From NCBI GenBank assembly GCA_947495795.1, contig CANMAI010000012.1, forward strand, positions 121,286 through 185,285: DNA of 64,000 nt, read 5' to 3'. The translations under genes and the position numbers were made by a program. Positions 37,340 to 47,646 of this stretch are shown here, piece by piece. The stretch is from an uncultured Paracoccaceae bacterium. GTDB taxonomy: Bacteria; Pseudomonadota; Alphaproteobacteria; Rhodobacterales; Rhodobacteraceae. The notes beneath the pieces are model-generated. The model was given only the letters and a program-made list of their open reading frames with translations, was not told where the DNA came from and did no database searches. Position 1 is the stretch's first letter. The number at the start of each line of letters is the position of its first letter.

Positions 37340-38026
37340 GTGGCTGAGGAATTGCAGCTTGCGGAGCCGATCGGAACTGTTCAGGTCCGCCGTATTTCCC
37401 GCGCCAGGCGCCTAACCCTTCGAGTCCGCCAGACCACCGGTGAGATCAGCGTCAGCGCTCCTCTCCGAGTGGGGCAGCGCGAGATAGCTGCATTTGTCGT
37501 AGCTCAGGCTGGATGGATCGCGGCACGGCGCTCCGCATTGCCCGAGTTTCTGTACCCCTCGAAGGGAGATCGATTGGAGATCCTTGGGGAGCCCGTCACG
37601 CTGTGTTCTGGGCCAAGACTGAACCGCCAGGGAGGTGTCTTGGCATTGCCGGGTAAGGATGCCATTTATCGCGCAGCACTTGCCGGGTATCTCAAGGAAA
37701 CCGCGCGGGCTGCTCTCACTCTGGCCTCCGATAAGTATTCGAAAGCTGTGGGTAGATCCTATACAGCGCTATCCCTCCGAGACACCCGATCTCGATGGGG
37801 CTCTTGCAGTTCTGCTGGGCGGCTAATGTATTCTTGGCGGCTTGTTCTAGCTCCGCCGGACATTCTTGAATACGTTGCGGCTCATGAAGTCGCTCACCTA
37901 CGTGAAATGAACCACGGAGCCAGTTTCTGGCATTTGGTAGCCGAATTGCGTCCCAGTTTCGACAGGGAACGCAACTGGCTGCGGCAAAACGGCACCCACC
38001 TTCATGCCTACAAGTTCAAAGCTTAG
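37340..38026 (+). CDS. YgjP-like zinc metallopeptidase (M48-related)
   Basis: A 228-residue cytosolic protein with zinc motif HEVAHL and the following MNHGASFWHLV, plus the family block RDTRSRWGSCSSAGRLMYSWRL. The likely start is GTG 37340 with an AGGAG site; an earlier in-frame start would overlap phaZ by 98 bases. The substrate is unknown. Its stop overlaps the end of the convergent SH3 gene by four bases. Confidence 0.82.
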   Translation: MAEELQLAEPIGTVQVRRISRARRLTLRVRQTTGEISVSAPLRVGQREIAAFVVAQAGWIAARRSALPEFLYPSKGDRLEILGEPVTLCSGPRLNRQGGVLALPGKDAIYRAALAGYLKETARAALTLASDKYSKAVGRSYTALSLRDTRSRWGSCSSAGRLMYSWRLVLAPPDILEYVAAHEVAHLREMNHGASFWHLVAELRPSFDRERNWLRQNGTHLHAYKFKA

Positions 38027-38520
38027 TTTTGGGCCAGAACAGCGCCGCTGCCATCAACAGGGGCGCTGAAAAAGTTGCCATGAATCCACACCCGCTCCCC
38101 GGTATTGATTGAGATCACTTCAAACCATATGCCATCGCGCTTGCCAGTGACCTGCAAACTATCACCCTGCCGCCCACGATCTGCAATTGTATAATTCGTG
38201 CCTGGGCCCTCACGCAGATTGACGGATGCCCCGGTTACGGTACCGGTGGGACGCTTTATACCAACCGGCTGCGGGGTTTGATCAACACCGGCCGTGGTGA
38301 AAACCACGGACTCGAGCACTGCCTCATCAAAACCACCAGCACCCCCCCCAAACTTAAGTGGATCTGTCAAATAGGCGGGGTTTTCGGCTGCTCGAGATAT
38401 AATCTCTACATCCCCTTCGGGACCCTGCGGGGCGGAAAGATCTGCACCAACTAAAAAGCAGGCACCTGCAAAAACTGATGCTGTTGAGTAGGTTAAGAAA
38501 TTTGACAAGAACTCGGACAT
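38023..38520 (-). CDS. SH3-domain exported protein
   Basis: A 165-residue protein with an N-terminal hydrophobic segment (about 9-27) and a C-terminal bacterial SH3 domain (TGASVNLREGPGTNYTIADRG, VWIHGNFFS). Such domains usually bind peptidoglycan or peptides in the envelope. It is divergent from the GntR gene, with a 22-base palindrome between them. Confidence 0.82.
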   Translation of the reverse strand: MSEFLSNFLTYSTASVFAGACFLVGADLSAPQGPEGDVEIISRAAENPAYLTDPLKFGGGAGGFDEAVLESVVFTTAGVDQTPQPVGIKRPTGTVTGASVNLREGPGTNYTIADRGRQGDSLQVTGKRDGIWFEVISINTGERVWIHGNFFSAPVDGSGAVLAQN

Positions 38521-38540
38521 GACCTTCTTTCAACAAATCG

Positions 38541-38562
38541 TACAGAGTGTTTCAACTCTGTA
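38541..38562. promoter_or_regulatory. 22-base palindrome between SH3 and GntR genes
   Basis: TACAGAGT (38541-38548) and ACTCTGTA (38555-38562) are perfect 8-base arms around six bases, in the 104-base divergent promoter region. It lies 21 bases from the SH3 start and 63 from the GntR start. An autoregulatory operator for the GntR protein is the simplest reading. Confidence 0.5.
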
Positions 38563-38624
38563 TAGTCCGATTCGCTCGCAACGCTAAGGCTTGATACGCG
38601 AGTCTGTGAATTAAAGGTGGCAAT

Positions 38625-39275
38625 ATGCACGTTGGCGATCGTCCGACTGACCCCAGTATTCCCGCGCATGAGCATGTATACCGCATCCTACGATCACGAA
38701 TCATGCAAGGTGTAACCCGACCAGGTGCAACCCTAACTCTCCGGGGTATTGCCGCCGAGTTTTCGGTTAGTACCACGCCAGCACGTGAGGCCGTGCGGCG
38801 GCTGGTCGCCGAAGGTGCGTTAAAGCTTTCACCCTCAGGCCGGGTCACAACTACAGTGCTCTCGCGCGAGCGAATTGAAGAACTGGCGGCCATCAGGGCA
38901 CTGCTGGAAACAGAACTTGCCACACGCTCAATGCCACGTGCGCATGGCGCCTTGATTGAACGGATGAGCGAGGTGGACCGCCAGATCGAGAAAGCAAGAC
39001 GCTGCGGTGATGCATTGACTTATGTCCGGCTCAATCTGGAGTTTCACCGCCTTCTCTACCTTCGCGCACAGGCCCCGGCAATGCTCGCACTCGTGGAGAC
39101 TGTTTGGCTTCAGCTAGGGCCGACAATGCGTCTGCTTTATGAGGAGCATCGCCGTCTGAAGGGAACTCATACACACACGAAAGTTCTCGATGCGTTGCGG
39201 GGTGGCGATGAGCCCGGGCTGCGGCTTGCGATAAGGGCCGATGTCACAAACGGTTTGCGGCTGCTGGTTCAGTAA
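38625..39275 (+). CDS. GntR-family regulator, FadR/FCD subgroup
   Basis: A 216-residue transcription factor. The winged helix covers residues 15-80 (HVYRILRSRIMQGVTRPG; ISTT-type recognition region SVSTTPAREAVRRLVAEGAL). The all-helical FCD ligand domain covers 95-210, with LEFHRLLY and a HTKVLDALRGGD segment; the last metal-ligand His of typical FCD domains seems replaced in AIRADV. Such regulators often respond to organic acids. It is convergent with lpdA at the edge of the suc cluster, making it one candidate for a TCA regulator. That is inference. Confidence 0.88.
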   Translation: MHVGDRPTDPSIPAHEHVYRILRSRIMQGVTRPGATLTLRGIAAEFSVSTTPAREAVRRLVAEGALKLSPSGRVTTTVLSRERIEELAAIRALLETELATRSMPRAHGALIERMSEVDRQIEKARRCGDALTYVRLNLEFHRLLYLRAQAPAMLALVETVWLQLGPTMRLLYEEHRRLKGTHTHTKVLDALRGGDEPGLRLAIRADVTNGLRLLVQ

Positions 39276-39296
39276 GCCAGCAACAGCAATACGAAA

Positions 39297-40685
39297 TCAT
39301 GCGTGGATTGCCCCGTCGCCACACGCGAGTGCGGCTTCTCGCACGGCCTCCGAAAAGGTGGGGTGCGCGTGGCACGTTCGTGCCAGATCCTCCGCGGCGG
39401 CTCCAAACTCCATAGCAACGCACACTTCATGGATCAGATCTCCCGCCATCGGGCCAATGATATGCGCTCCAAGGATCCTATCCGTTGCTTTGTCTGCAAG
39501 GATTTTCACAAAGCCATCTCCGGCAAAGTGGGATTTGGCCCGCGCATTGCCCATGAAGGGAAATTTTCCGACGGTGTAGGCATGACCCTCTTCCTTCAAT
39601 TCCTCCTCAGTCTTGCCGACCGAGGCAACCTCTGGAGATGTATAGATCACTCCGGGAATAACACCGTAGTTCACATGGCCCCTTTGGCCCGCAATACTCT
39701 CGGCTACAGCCATACCTTCGTCTTCTGCCTTGTGGGCGAGCATCGGCCCGGCGACCACATCTCCAAGAGCCCATATACCGGGTACATTCGTATTGAGATG
39801 CGCATCCGTTTTTACCTGACCTCGATCCGTCATCTCTACCCCCGCTTCGGCGAGGCCAAGGTTTTCAGTGTAGGGCTTCCGTCCCGTCGCAACCAGCACA
39901 ACGTCAGTGTCAAGCGTTTCTGTACTCTCGTCCTTGCGAACCTGATACGTAACTTTCAGCTTAGTTTTCAGTTTCTCGACACTCTTTACGGCAGCGCCTA
40001 GCTTGAACTTCAAACCTTGTTTTGTCAGCAGCTTCTGGAAGGTTCTGGATATCTCCGAATCCATCCCGGGTGTTATGTGATCTAGAAACTCCAGTACGGT
40101 GACGTCTGAGCCAAGACGCGCGTAGACAGAGCCCATTTCAAGGCCGATGACACCAGCCCCGATGACCACCATTTTTTTTGGCACCGATTTCAGCTCTAAA
40201 GCGCCGGTAGAGGTAACAATGCGATCCTCATCAATCTCGATGCCTGTCAAGGTTGCGGCCTCGGAGCCTGTTGCGACAACAATGTTCTTTGCACCATACT
40301 CCGTGCCTGCAACATCAACCTTACCGGGAGCTGTTATCGTACCGTGGCCCTTCAACCAGTCCACCTTGTTTTTCTTGAAGAGAAATTCAATGCCGGATGT
40401 ATTACTGTCCACAGTCGATTGCTTGTATCCGAGCATCTTTGGCAGATCGACCTTTGGAGACGCACCAACAAGACCCATCGTATCAAAGTGAGTGTGAGCC
40501 TCATGATACATTTCGGAAGCGTGCAGCATGGCTTTCGAAGGAATGCAGCCAACATTGAGGCAAGTTCCGCCAAGCGTTTGCCGGGATTCGACACAAGCCA
40601 CTTTGAGCCCGAGTTGTGCGCAGCGGATTGCGCATACATAGCCGCCCGGCCCTGCTCCGATCACGATCACATCATAGTTGGCCAT
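39297..40685 (-). CDS. lpdA: Dihydrolipoyl dehydrogenase
   Basis: E3 flavoprotein that reoxidises the lipoyl groups of 2-oxoglutarate dehydrogenase and possibly other complexes. Its 462 residues show the FAD motif [14 protein letters not shown] (6-19), redox disulfide [16 protein letters not shown] motif [19 protein letters not shown], and the C-terminal HAHPTFSEA with the catalytic His. It is the distal gene of the suc cluster, separated from odhB by about 540 bases. Confidence 0.96.
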   Translation of the reverse strand: MANYDVIVIGAGPGGYVCAIRCAQLGLKVACVESRQTLGGTCLNVGCIPSKAMLHASEMYHEAHTHFDTMGLVGASPKVDLPKMLGYKQSTVDSNTSGIEFLFKKNKVDWLKGHGTITAPGKVDVAGTEYGAKNIVVATGSEAATLTGIEIDEDRIVTSTGALELKSVPKKMVVIGAGVIGLEMGSVYARLGSDVTVLEFLDHITPGMDSEISRTFQKLLTKQGLKFKLGAAVKSVEKLKTKLKVTYQVRKDESTETLDTDVVLVATGRKPYTENLGLAEAGVEMTDRGQVKTDAHLNTNVPGIWALGDVVAGPMLAHKAEDEGMAVAESIAGQRGHVNYGVIPGVIYTSPEVASVGKTEEELKEEGHAYTVGKFPFMGNARAKSHFAGDGFVKILADKATDRILGAHIIGPMAGDLIHEVCVAMEFGAAAEDLARTCHAHPTFSEAVREAALACGDGAIHA

Positions 40686-40750
40686 AGGTTTCTCCTTCGG
40701 CGCGCGTTTGTAGCGCTAAAAAAAGTGTAGATAAGCAAAACCGAGCATTG

Positions 40751-41221
40751 TCAGCCCACTGCGAACATATGGCCATTTCGGCGACCATTCACTGTTGGAA
40801 CACAATCACCGCCAAGTTTCGCTTCATTTGAGTAACACACTAAGTTTTGTGAGTACGGGTGAGGTTGGCTATGAGACGAGCTTTTTTCGCGTTTAAGCGT
40901 TTCAGTTCTTTGACCCGTTCTTCTACTTGGTTTTGCGTCGTTCTTCTGAAAGACCGCAATGAGATGGAGTTTTTCTGATGGCGTTAGCCGTTTTTCTTCA
41001 GCTAGGCGCGCATCCTTCGATGCTGTTAGTCGGCGCATGCGTTCTGTGTGCAATTGAACTGAGAAGCGTGCGTTAGATACGGGCGCTTCTTGCCATAGTC
41101 GTCCGCGCTTCGGCCGCGCTGCTGACTTGCTCTGACTCCACCCGAGAAACTCCTCGTACCGCTGTCCGACGCAGGGCGATGTCTTGAGGTAAAAATCCTT
41201 GGCAACTGACGTTTTCCACAT
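40751..41221 (-). CDS. Hypothetical protein between odhB and lpdA
   Basis: An open frame of 156 residues whose ATG lies three bases after the odhB stop. The middle (RRLTASKDARLAEEKRLTPSE) is charged and helix-prone, but the C-terminal third is Ser/Arg/Asn-rich and unlike a folded protein. A different frame near 40858-40940 encodes a coiled-coil-like end (VEERVKELKRLNAKKARLIA), so a frameshifted or decayed gene is possible. I do not recognise it. The flanking bases up to lpdA hold nothing else. Confidence 0.33.
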   Translation of the reverse strand: MWKTSVAKDFYLKTSPCVGQRYEEFLGWSQSKSAARPKRGRLWQEAPVSNARFSVQLHTERMRRLTASKDARLAEEKRLTPSEKLHLIAVFQKNDAKPSRRTGQRTETLKREKSSSHSQPHPYSQNLVCYSNEAKLGGDCVPTVNGRRNGHMFAVG

Positions 41222-41224
41222 GGA

Positions 41225-42709
41225 TCAAAGATCCATGAGAAGCCGGCGTGGGTCTTCCAAAGCTTCCTTGACGCGCACGAGGAAGGTTACGGCCCCTTTG
41301 CCATCCACGATCCGGTGATCATAGCTGAGTGCAAGATACATCATCGGACGCGCAACAATCTGACCGTTCACGACCATTGGTCGTTCCTGAATTTTATGCA
41401 TTCCCAGAATGCCAGATTGTGGCGGATTGAGGATCGGAGACGACATTAAAGAGCCATACACCCCACCATTTGAGATCGTGAAACTGCCGCCCTGCATCTC
41501 TGCCATAGAGAGTTTGCCATCACGACCACGCGCACCAAGCTCATTGATCTTCTTTTCGATTGCAGCGAAAGACATCTGATCTGCATCGCGCACCACCGGC
41601 ACTACGAGACCAGAAGGCGTGCCAACCGCGATGCCCATATGGACGTAGTTCTTGTAGACGACATCCGTACCGTCGATTTCCGCATTAACCTCCGGAACTT
41701 CCTTCAGCGCGTGACAGCAAGCCTTAGTAAAGAAAGACATGAAGCCGAGTTTCACGCCGTGTTTCTTTAGGAAGAGGTCCTTGTACTCGTTGCGCAGCTC
41801 CATCACGCCGGTCATGTCAACTTCGTTGTAGGTGGTGAGCATTGCTGCAGTGTTCTGCGCTTCTTTGAGACGGCGGGCGATGGTCTGTCGCAGGCGTGTC
41901 ATCTTCACACGCTCTTCGCGGGAGGCATCGTCTGCCGGGACAGGTGCCCTTGGAATTGCGGTACGTTCAGCCGTGGAAGGCGTGTTGATCACTTTCAGCA
42001 CATCCTCCTTCATAATGCGGCCATCGCGGCCCGTGCCTTCCACCTTGTCGGCAGAAAGGCTCTTTTCGGCCATGATCTTGTTGGCTGAAGGTGCGTTTTC
42101 GACATCCTTACCTTTCGGCGTATCCGGCGCTGGTACAGATGCTTTTGGTGCGGCGCTTGCCGCAATGGCGCCCGATCCCGAGATCACGGCAAGTTTTGCA
42201 CCGGCTTCCACCGTCACACCATCACCTGCAACAATCTCGGAGATCACTCCCGCTGCTGGTGCAGGGACTTCCACGCTGACCTTGTCCGTTTCGAGTTCAC
42301 AGAGCATCTCGTCCGCCGCCACCTGATCACCAACAGATTTGAACCATGTAGAGACCGTTGCTTCCGTGACGCTTTCGCCCAGCGCTGGCACCATGACGTC
42401 CACAGATTTAGCATCCGCGTCCAGCGCCGCGGTAGCTTTCTTTGGTTTGTCAGCCTTTGGTGTAGAAGCGGCCTCTCCTTCCGAGATAGTGGCGAGGAGT
42501 GCATCGACACCGACTGTCGCGCCTTCGGCAGCAACGATTTCCTGCAATGTGCCCGCAGTGGAGGAGGGTACTTCTACCGTTACTTTGTCCGTCTCCAGTT
42601 CGCAGAGCATTTCGTCGATCACCACGCTGTCACCCGGTTTCTTGAACCATGTGGCAACGGTTGCTTCCGTTACACTTTCACCGAGCGTGGGTACGCGTAT
42701 TTCTGCCAT
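41225..42709 (-). CDS. odhB: 2-Oxoglutarate dehydrogenase E2 (succinyltransferase)
   Basis: Core of the 2-oxoglutarate dehydrogenase complex, moving succinyl from lipoate to CoA. The 494-residue chain has two N-terminal lipoyl domains (about 1-77 and 102-178) with lipoylated Lys42 and Lys143 in identical ELETDK motifs, an E3-binding segment (about 215-255) and the catalytic domain ending with SYDHRIVDG (catalytic His, Asp). E. coli SucB has only one lipoyl domain. The ATG at 42709 begins [12 protein letters not shown]; it starts five bases after the sucA stop. Confidence 0.95.
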   Translation of the reverse strand: MAEIRVPTLGESVTEATVATWFKKPGDSVVIDEMLCELETDKVTVEVPSSTAGTLQEIVAAEGATVGVDALLATISEGEAASTPKADKPKKATAALDADAKSVDVMVPALGESVTEATVSTWFKSVGDQVAADEMLCELETDKVSVEVPAPAAGVISEIVAGDGVTVEAGAKLAVISGSGAIAASAAPKASVPAPDTPKGKDVENAPSANKIMAEKSLSADKVEGTGRDGRIMKEDVLKVINTPSTAERTAIPRAPVPADDASREERVKMTRLRQTIARRLKEAQNTAAMLTTYNEVDMTGVMELRNEYKDLFLKKHGVKLGFMSFFTKACCHALKEVPEVNAEIDGTDVVYKNYVHMGIAVGTPSGLVVPVVRDADQMSFAAIEKKINELGARGRDGKLSMAEMQGGSFTISNGGVYGSLMSSPILNPPQSGILGMHKIQERPMVVNGQIVARPMMYLALSYDHRIVDGKGAVTFLVRVKEALEDPRRLLMDL

Positions 42710-42713
42710 CAGA

Positions 42714-45671
42714 TCAGTCCTTCTTTCCGACGAGCGCATCTTCAACGAGTGCGTCTTGCTGTGCTTTGTGGCTTTTTGCCAGCCCAGTGGCGGGCGATGC
42801 CGCTGCAGCACGCCCGGCATAAGCAGGGCGCTTCCATTTTGACTTCAGGCGACCAAGCACCCATTCAATGTTCGGCTCCACGAACGACCAAGCACCCTGA
42901 TTTTTGGGCTCCTCCTGACACCAGACGACTTCCGCCTTTTTGAAGCGCTTCAGTTCAGCCACAAGGCTTTGGGCCGGGAACGGATAAAACTGCTCAAGCC
43001 TGAGAAGGTAGACGTCATCAAGCCCACGCCCGTCTCGCGCTTCCAGAAGATCGTAGTAGACTTTACCTGAGCAGATCACGACACGCTTGATATCCTTATC
43101 AGCCTTCAGTTTGGTATCAGAGTTGCCCTGCTGAGCGTCATCCCAGAGGCAACGGTGAAAGCTGGAGCCAGTGGTGAGCTCGTCCATCCGGCTCACGGCC
43201 ATCTTGTGGCGCAGCAGGGATTTCGGCGTCATCATTACCAGTGGCTTCCGAAAACTCCGGTGAAGCTGACGGCGAAGAATATGGAAATAATTGGCAGGGG
43301 TCGTGCAGTTGGCCACGATCCAGTTGTCTTCTGCGCACATCTGCAGGAAGCGCTCCAGCCTGGCGGAGCTGTGTTCCGGTCCCTGTCCTTCATAGCCATG
43401 TGGCAGCAGCAGAACGAGGCCGGACATGCGCAGCCATTTCTTTTCACCTGATGAGATGAATTGATCGATCATGATTTGCGCACCATTGGCGAAATCGCCA
43501 AACTGCGCTTCCCAGAGCGTCAAAGCGTTCGGTTCGGCAAGACTGTATCCATATTCAAAGCCCAGAACAGCATATTCCGAAAGCATGGAATCAACAACTT
43601 CGTAGTTCGCCTGGCCAGCCTTTATATGATTGAGCGGCAGATACCGCTCCTCTGTTTCCTGATCAATGATGCCAGAGTGGCGCTGAGAGAAAGTGCCGCG
43701 GGTTGAATCCTGCCCTGCAAGGCGAACCGGATAACCCTCTGTAAGCAACGAGCCGAATGCCAATGCCTCGGCGGTGGCCCAATCGATCCCTTCGCCAGTA
43801 TCAAGCATGGTCTTTTTCGCTGCAAGTATCCGCTCTACCGTGCGGTGTGGCTTGTAGCCATCGGGCAGGCGTGTAAGTGCAGCGCCCACCTCCTTCAGAC
43901 GCGCCGGATCCACTGCCGTTTCACCGCGCTGATAGTTCTCGCCCTCCTTGTCGAGGTGAGACCAGCGACCATCCAGCCAATCTGCCTTGTTCGGACGAAA
44001 CTCCTTACCCGCCTCAAATTCCTCGTTAAGATAGGCTTGGAACGCAGCCTTCATATCCTCGATCTCCCCTTCGGGGATAAGACCATCACGGATCAGACGC
44101 TCCGTGTAGAGTTGGAGAGTCGTTTTATGGCCCTTGATAAGCTTGTACATCTGAGGCTGGGTAAACATTGGCTCGTCACCCTCGTTATGGCCAAACCGAC
44201 GATAACAGAAGATGTCGATCACGACATCCTTATGAAAAATCTGGCGAAATTCGGTGGCGACCTTCGCCGCATGTACCACCGCCTCCGGATCATCGCCGTT
44301 TACGTGGAAGATTGGTGCCTCCACCATCAGCGCAATATCGGTGGGATAGGGAGAGGAACGCGAATTGTGCGGGCTTGTGGTGAAACCGATCTGATTGTTC
44401 ACCACAATATGCATAGTGCCACCTGTCTTGTGGCCGCGTAGGCCCGAAAGACCGAAACACTCCGCAACCACGCCTTGGCCTGCAAAAGCTGCATCACCGT
44501 GCAGGAGAATAGGAAGAACCGTGGTGCGCTCGGTGTCATTCACTTGTTCCTGCTTGGCGCGCACCTTTCCGATCACAACCGGGTTCACAGCTTCCAGATG
44601 GCTGGGGTTGGCGGTGAGCGAGAGATGAACGGTGTTACCGTCAAACTCCCGATCTGAAGAGGCGCCGAGATGATATTTGACATCACCCGAACCCTCAACT
44701 TCATCCGGTTTAAAGCTGCCACCCTGAAATTCGTTGAAAATAGCACGGTAGGGCTTGGCCATAACGTTGGCCAGTACCGAAAGTCGGCCGCGATGAGGCA
44801 TACCAATCACAATGTCGCGCACACCCATATTGCCGCCGCGCTTAATGATCTGCTCCATCGCAGGGATAAGGCTTTCGCCGCCATCAAGGCCAAAACGTTT
44901 AGTGCCGGTGTACTTAACATGCAGAAATTTTTCGAAACCCTCGGCCTCAACCAGCTTGTTGAGAATGGCCTTTCGGCCCTCGCGGGTAAACGCGATCTCC
45001 TTGCCGTAACCTTCAATCCGCTCCTTCAGCCATGCAGCCTCTTCCGGGTTGGAGATGTGCATATATTGCAGAGCGAAGGTGCCACAATAAGTGCGCTTCA
45101 GAATTGCAAGGATCTCTCGCATCGAAGCTGTTTCGAGGCCTAGCACATTGTCTATAAAAATGGGGCGGTCCATATCCGCTTCCGTGAAGCCATAGCTTTC
45201 CGGCTCAAGCTCGCGGTGTGGTGTCTTCTCTGCAAGACCTAGAGGATCCAAATCCGCAGCAAGGTGCCCTCTGATCCTGTAGGCGCGAATGATCATGAGA
45301 GCACGTAAGCTATCTGTAACGGCCTGTTTCAGCTGTGCCTCAGAGAGAGAAATACCCTTCTGTGCGGCCTTCAGACCAACCTTTTTCTCCACGTTGGCCG
45401 CAGGATCTTCCGCCCATTGGCCATCCAGCGCGGCCGTAAGGTCATCATTGGGGACAGGAGGCCAATCTGCCCGCGCCCATGAGGGTCCGGCAGCCTCGTG
45501 ACGCACATCACTGCTGTCATCCCCCAAGGCCTCGAAGAAAGCACGCCAACTGGCATCTACAGCCGCAGGGTCCGAAGCAAAGCGGGCATAAAGCTGCTCC
45601 ACATACTCCGCATTGTGGCCCTGCAGAAAAGATGAAGAATGGAAGGCGCTGTTTCCGCTGATCTCGTTCAT
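42714..45671 (-). CDS. sucA: 2-Oxoglutarate dehydrogenase E1
   Basis: Thiamine-diphosphate decarboxylase of the complex, 985 residues. Recognisable parts are the N-terminal E2-contact segment ([24 protein letters not shown]), [47 protein letters not shown] and the C-terminal [12 protein letters not shown]. It overlaps the upstream sulfotransferase gene by four bases (ATGA), so their translation is coupled. Confidence 0.97.
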   Translation of the reverse strand: MNEISGNSAFHSSSFLQGHNAEYVEQLYARFASDPAAVDASWRAFFEALGDDSSDVRHEAAGPSWARADWPPVPNDDLTAALDGQWAEDPAANVEKKVGLKAAQKGISLSEAQLKQAVTDSLRALMIIRAYRIRGHLAADLDPLGLAEKTPHRELEPESYGFTEADMDRPIFIDNVLGLETASMREILAILKRTYCGTFALQYMHISNPEEAAWLKERIEGYGKEIAFTREGRKAILNKLVEAEGFEKFLHVKYTGTKRFGLDGGESLIPAMEQIIKRGGNMGVRDIVIGMPHRGRLSVLANVMAKPYRAIFNEFQGGSFKPDEVEGSGDVKYHLGASSDREFDGNTVHLSLTANPSHLEAVNPVVIGKVRAKQEQVNDTERTTVLPILLHGDAAFAGQGVVAECFGLSGLRGHKTGGTMHIVVNNQIGFTTSPHNSRSSPYPTDIALMVEAPIFHVNGDDPEAVVHAAKVATEFRQIFHKDVVIDIFCYRRFGHNEGDEPMFTQPQMYKLIKGHKTTLQLYTERLIRDGLIPEGEIEDMKAAFQAYLNEEFEAGKEFRPNKADWLDGRWSHLDKEGENYQRGETAVDPARLKEVGAALTRLPDGYKPHRTVERILAAKKTMLDTGEGIDWATAEALAFGSLLTEGYPVRLAGQDSTRGTFSQRHSGIIDQETEERYLPLNHIKAGQANYEVVDSMLSEYAVLGFEYGYSLAEPNALTLWEAQFGDFANGAQIMIDQFISSGEKKWLRMSGLVLLLPHGYEGQGPEHSSARLERFLQMCAEDNWIVANCTTPANYFHILRRQLHRSFRKPLVMMTPKSLLRHKMAVSRMDELTTGSSFHRCLWDDAQQGNSDTKLKADKDIKRVVICSGKVYYDLLEARDGRGLDDVYLLRLEQFYPFPAQSLVAELKRFKKAEVVWCQEEPKNQGAWSFVEPNIEWVLGRLKSKWKRPAYAGRAAAASPATGLAKSHKAQQDALVEDALVGKKD

Positions 45672-46408
45672 TTTGTTTCTCCGCTCTGCAGTTTGTGGAG
45701 GTCCGGGCGATGGACGGGTGGGACGGACGTATCGAAGCTGTAGCCGAAGGTCTTAAGCTCCCAGCTGTGGCGGCGTGTAATCATCTTGCGCGCCGCTTCG
45801 TCAAAATAGTCTGAATAAGGGCGATCTGGTCGAGCCATCTTCTTGTAATGGGGCAAAGCAGTTTGATTGAAGGGCAGGCCAAGCTGTCTGCATACGCTCT
45901 TCATATCATCAATCAGATATTCAGAACGAATATAAGCATTTGCGACGCGAAACGGGCCAACACTGAACGTATTGTGATCTTTGGGATGCCCTTTGCCGTC
46001 TCGCATCCACTTATTGAAGGCCGCGCGATGCTCAGCAAAAGGCGCGTTCAGCACGTCTGGCTGGTTGCGCATCAGATAGCGAAAGGTTGCGAGATATTTG
46101 GTAAAGGGATTTCGCACCGTGGTGAAACGGAAATAGCGAAAGAAGGTTCCGGGGCCGAGCAGGCGCAAGATGCGCGAGGCACGCATATGTGCCTCCCATG
46201 TTGCTGCAGCGCGTTCCTGCCGGCCCAGTCGGCAACCGATAATGCCTGTGGGGCCGATATACTCCTCCCGGTGCTGCTCAACTGGTGTATCGAGGTGCCG
46301 CATATTCTCAGGCAGACAAAACGGCTCAAAATATGCCTCTACAGAAGTTGAAGCCGTCTTCTTCGATTTGAAGAAGATGAACTTATAGGTATGCGAAACC
46401 AGTACCAT
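45668..46408 (-). CDS. Sulfotransferase-family protein in the suc operon
   Basis: A 246-residue protein with the PAPS-binding pattern SKKTASTSVE (about 15-24) and a TVRNPFTKYLATFRYL segment matching the 3'-phosphate motif. That is the sulfotransferase-2 (carbohydrate/Golgi-like) type, often acting on surface glycans. It overlaps sucA by four bases and lies 21 bases after the small lipoprotein gene, so it is within the operon. It has no evident metabolic link to the TCA cycle. Confidence 0.8.
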   Translation of the reverse strand: MVLVSHTYKFIFFKSKKTASTSVEAYFEPFCLPENMRHLDTPVEQHREEYIGPTGIIGCRLGRQERAAATWEAHMRASRILRLLGPGTFFRYFRFTTVRNPFTKYLATFRYLMRNQPDVLNAPFAEHRAAFNKWMRDGKGHPKDHNTFSVGPFRVANAYIRSEYLIDDMKSVCRQLGLPFNQTALPHYKKMARPDRPYSDYFDEAARKMITRRHSWELKTFGYSFDTSVPPVHRPDLHKLQSGETK

Positions 46409-46429
46409 TTTTTGGGGCGCAGCCTCCTG

Positions 46430-46681
46430 TCAGTACTCGCAGCGGAAAGTGCTTTCAAACTCACCCGGAACCGAAGAGGACACAGGTCCTCTAAGGCGTG
46501 TGATCGCGGCACTTGGCCCACATATACTCTGAATGGCGGCTCGCTGCGCGGCATCATCCTGCCCGGCGGCATATTTGTAGACGATCGTGCGGCCGAGGGA
46601 GGCTTTGGTCGCCTCGCTCGTGCGCTCACAGGCGGGTAGGATGAGGAGAGGCAGAATGGCGAGGATGCGAACCATGAGCAT
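46430..46681 (-). CDS. Small predicted lipoprotein
   Basis: An 83-residue protein with a signal sequence ending in a lipobox (LPAC, Cys18), then a short soluble part with two further cysteines (SICGPS and FRCEY). The start overlaps the sucD stop by one base (TAATG), so it is coupled to sucD. I do not recognise the family. Confidence 0.7.
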   Translation of the reverse strand: MLMVRILAILPLLILPACERTSEATKASLGRTIVYKYAAGQDDAAQRAAIQSICGPSAAITRLRGPVSSSVPGEFESTFRCEY

Positions 46682-47562
46682 TATCCGATGGCTTTGAGAA
46701 CGGCTTCGCCCAACCCGGCGGGGCTGTCTGCCACCACAAAATCTGCGGACTTCATTGCCTCAATCTTGTCTTCCGCGCCGCCCTTGCCGCCCGCGACAAT
46801 GGCACCAGCATGGCCCATTCGGCGGCCGGGAGGGGCTGTGCGGCCGGCGATGAAGCCGGCGACGGGTTTGGCGCGGCCCTTCTTAGCCTCGTCCTTGATG
46901 AACTGGGCGGCGTCTTCTTCCGCGCTTCCGCCGATCTCGCCGATCATGATGATGGATTGGGTTTCATCGTCGCCGAGGAGAAGTTCCAGCGCATCGATAT
47001 GCTCCATTCCCTTGATCGGATCGCCGCCGATGCCGATGCAGGTGGACTGGCCGAGGCCCGCCGCAGTCGTCTGGCCCACAGCCTCGTAAGTCAGCGTGCC
47101 GGAGCGGGAGACGACGCCGACGGAGCCGCGCTTGTGGATGTGGCCGGGCATGATACCGATCTTACAGGCATCGGGTGTGATGACGCCCGGGCAGTTGGGG
47201 CCGATAAGGATGGAAGGCGAGCCTTCGAGCGCGCGCTTAACCTTCATCATATCGAGCACCGGGATACCTTCCGTGATGCAGACAATCAGTTCCATCTCCG
47301 CATCGATGGCCTCAAGGATCGCATCCGCCGCGAAGGGCGGAGGCACGTAGATGGCTGTGGCGTTAGCCGATGTGGCATGCTTGGCCTCATGCACAGTATT
47401 GAAGATCGGCAAGCCGATATGCTCGGAGCCCCCTTTGCCCGGCGTGACACCGCCGACCATCTTGGTGCCGTAGGCGATGGCCTGTTCAGAGTGGAACGTG
47501 CCCTGAGAGCCTGTGAGCCCTTGGCAAATCACGCGGGTATTTTCGTTTACGAGTACGGCCAT
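46681..47562 (-). CDS. sucD: Succinyl-CoA synthetase, alpha subunit
   Basis: Alpha subunit of the enzyme that converts succinyl-CoA to succinate with ATP or GTP formation. The 293 residues show the CoA site [14 protein letters not shown] (13-26), [10 protein letters not shown] (121-130) and phospho-histidine His251 in RMGHAGAIV. Length is normal. It is separated from sucC by a sulfotransferase gene. Confidence 0.97.
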   Translation of the reverse strand: MAVLVNENTRVICQGLTGSQGTFHSEQAIAYGTKMVGGVTPGKGGSEHIGLPIFNTVHEAKHATSANATAIYVPPPFAADAILEAIDAEMELIVCITEGIPVLDMMKVKRALEGSPSILIGPNCPGVITPDACKIGIMPGHIHKRGSVGVVSRSGTLTYEAVGQTTAAGLGQSTCIGIGGDPIKGMEHIDALELLLGDDETQSIIMIGEIGGSAEEDAAQFIKDEAKKGRAKPVAGFIAGRTAPPGRRMGHAGAIVAGGKGGAEDKIEAMKSADFVVADSPAGLGEAVLKAIG

Positions 47563-47646
47563 GCTAGCCTCCTGAGACTGGTGCGTCCTTGCACCGCGAA
47601 ATCAAACAACACTCCGCTGGAAGGCGGGATCGAAACGTAGAGACTT

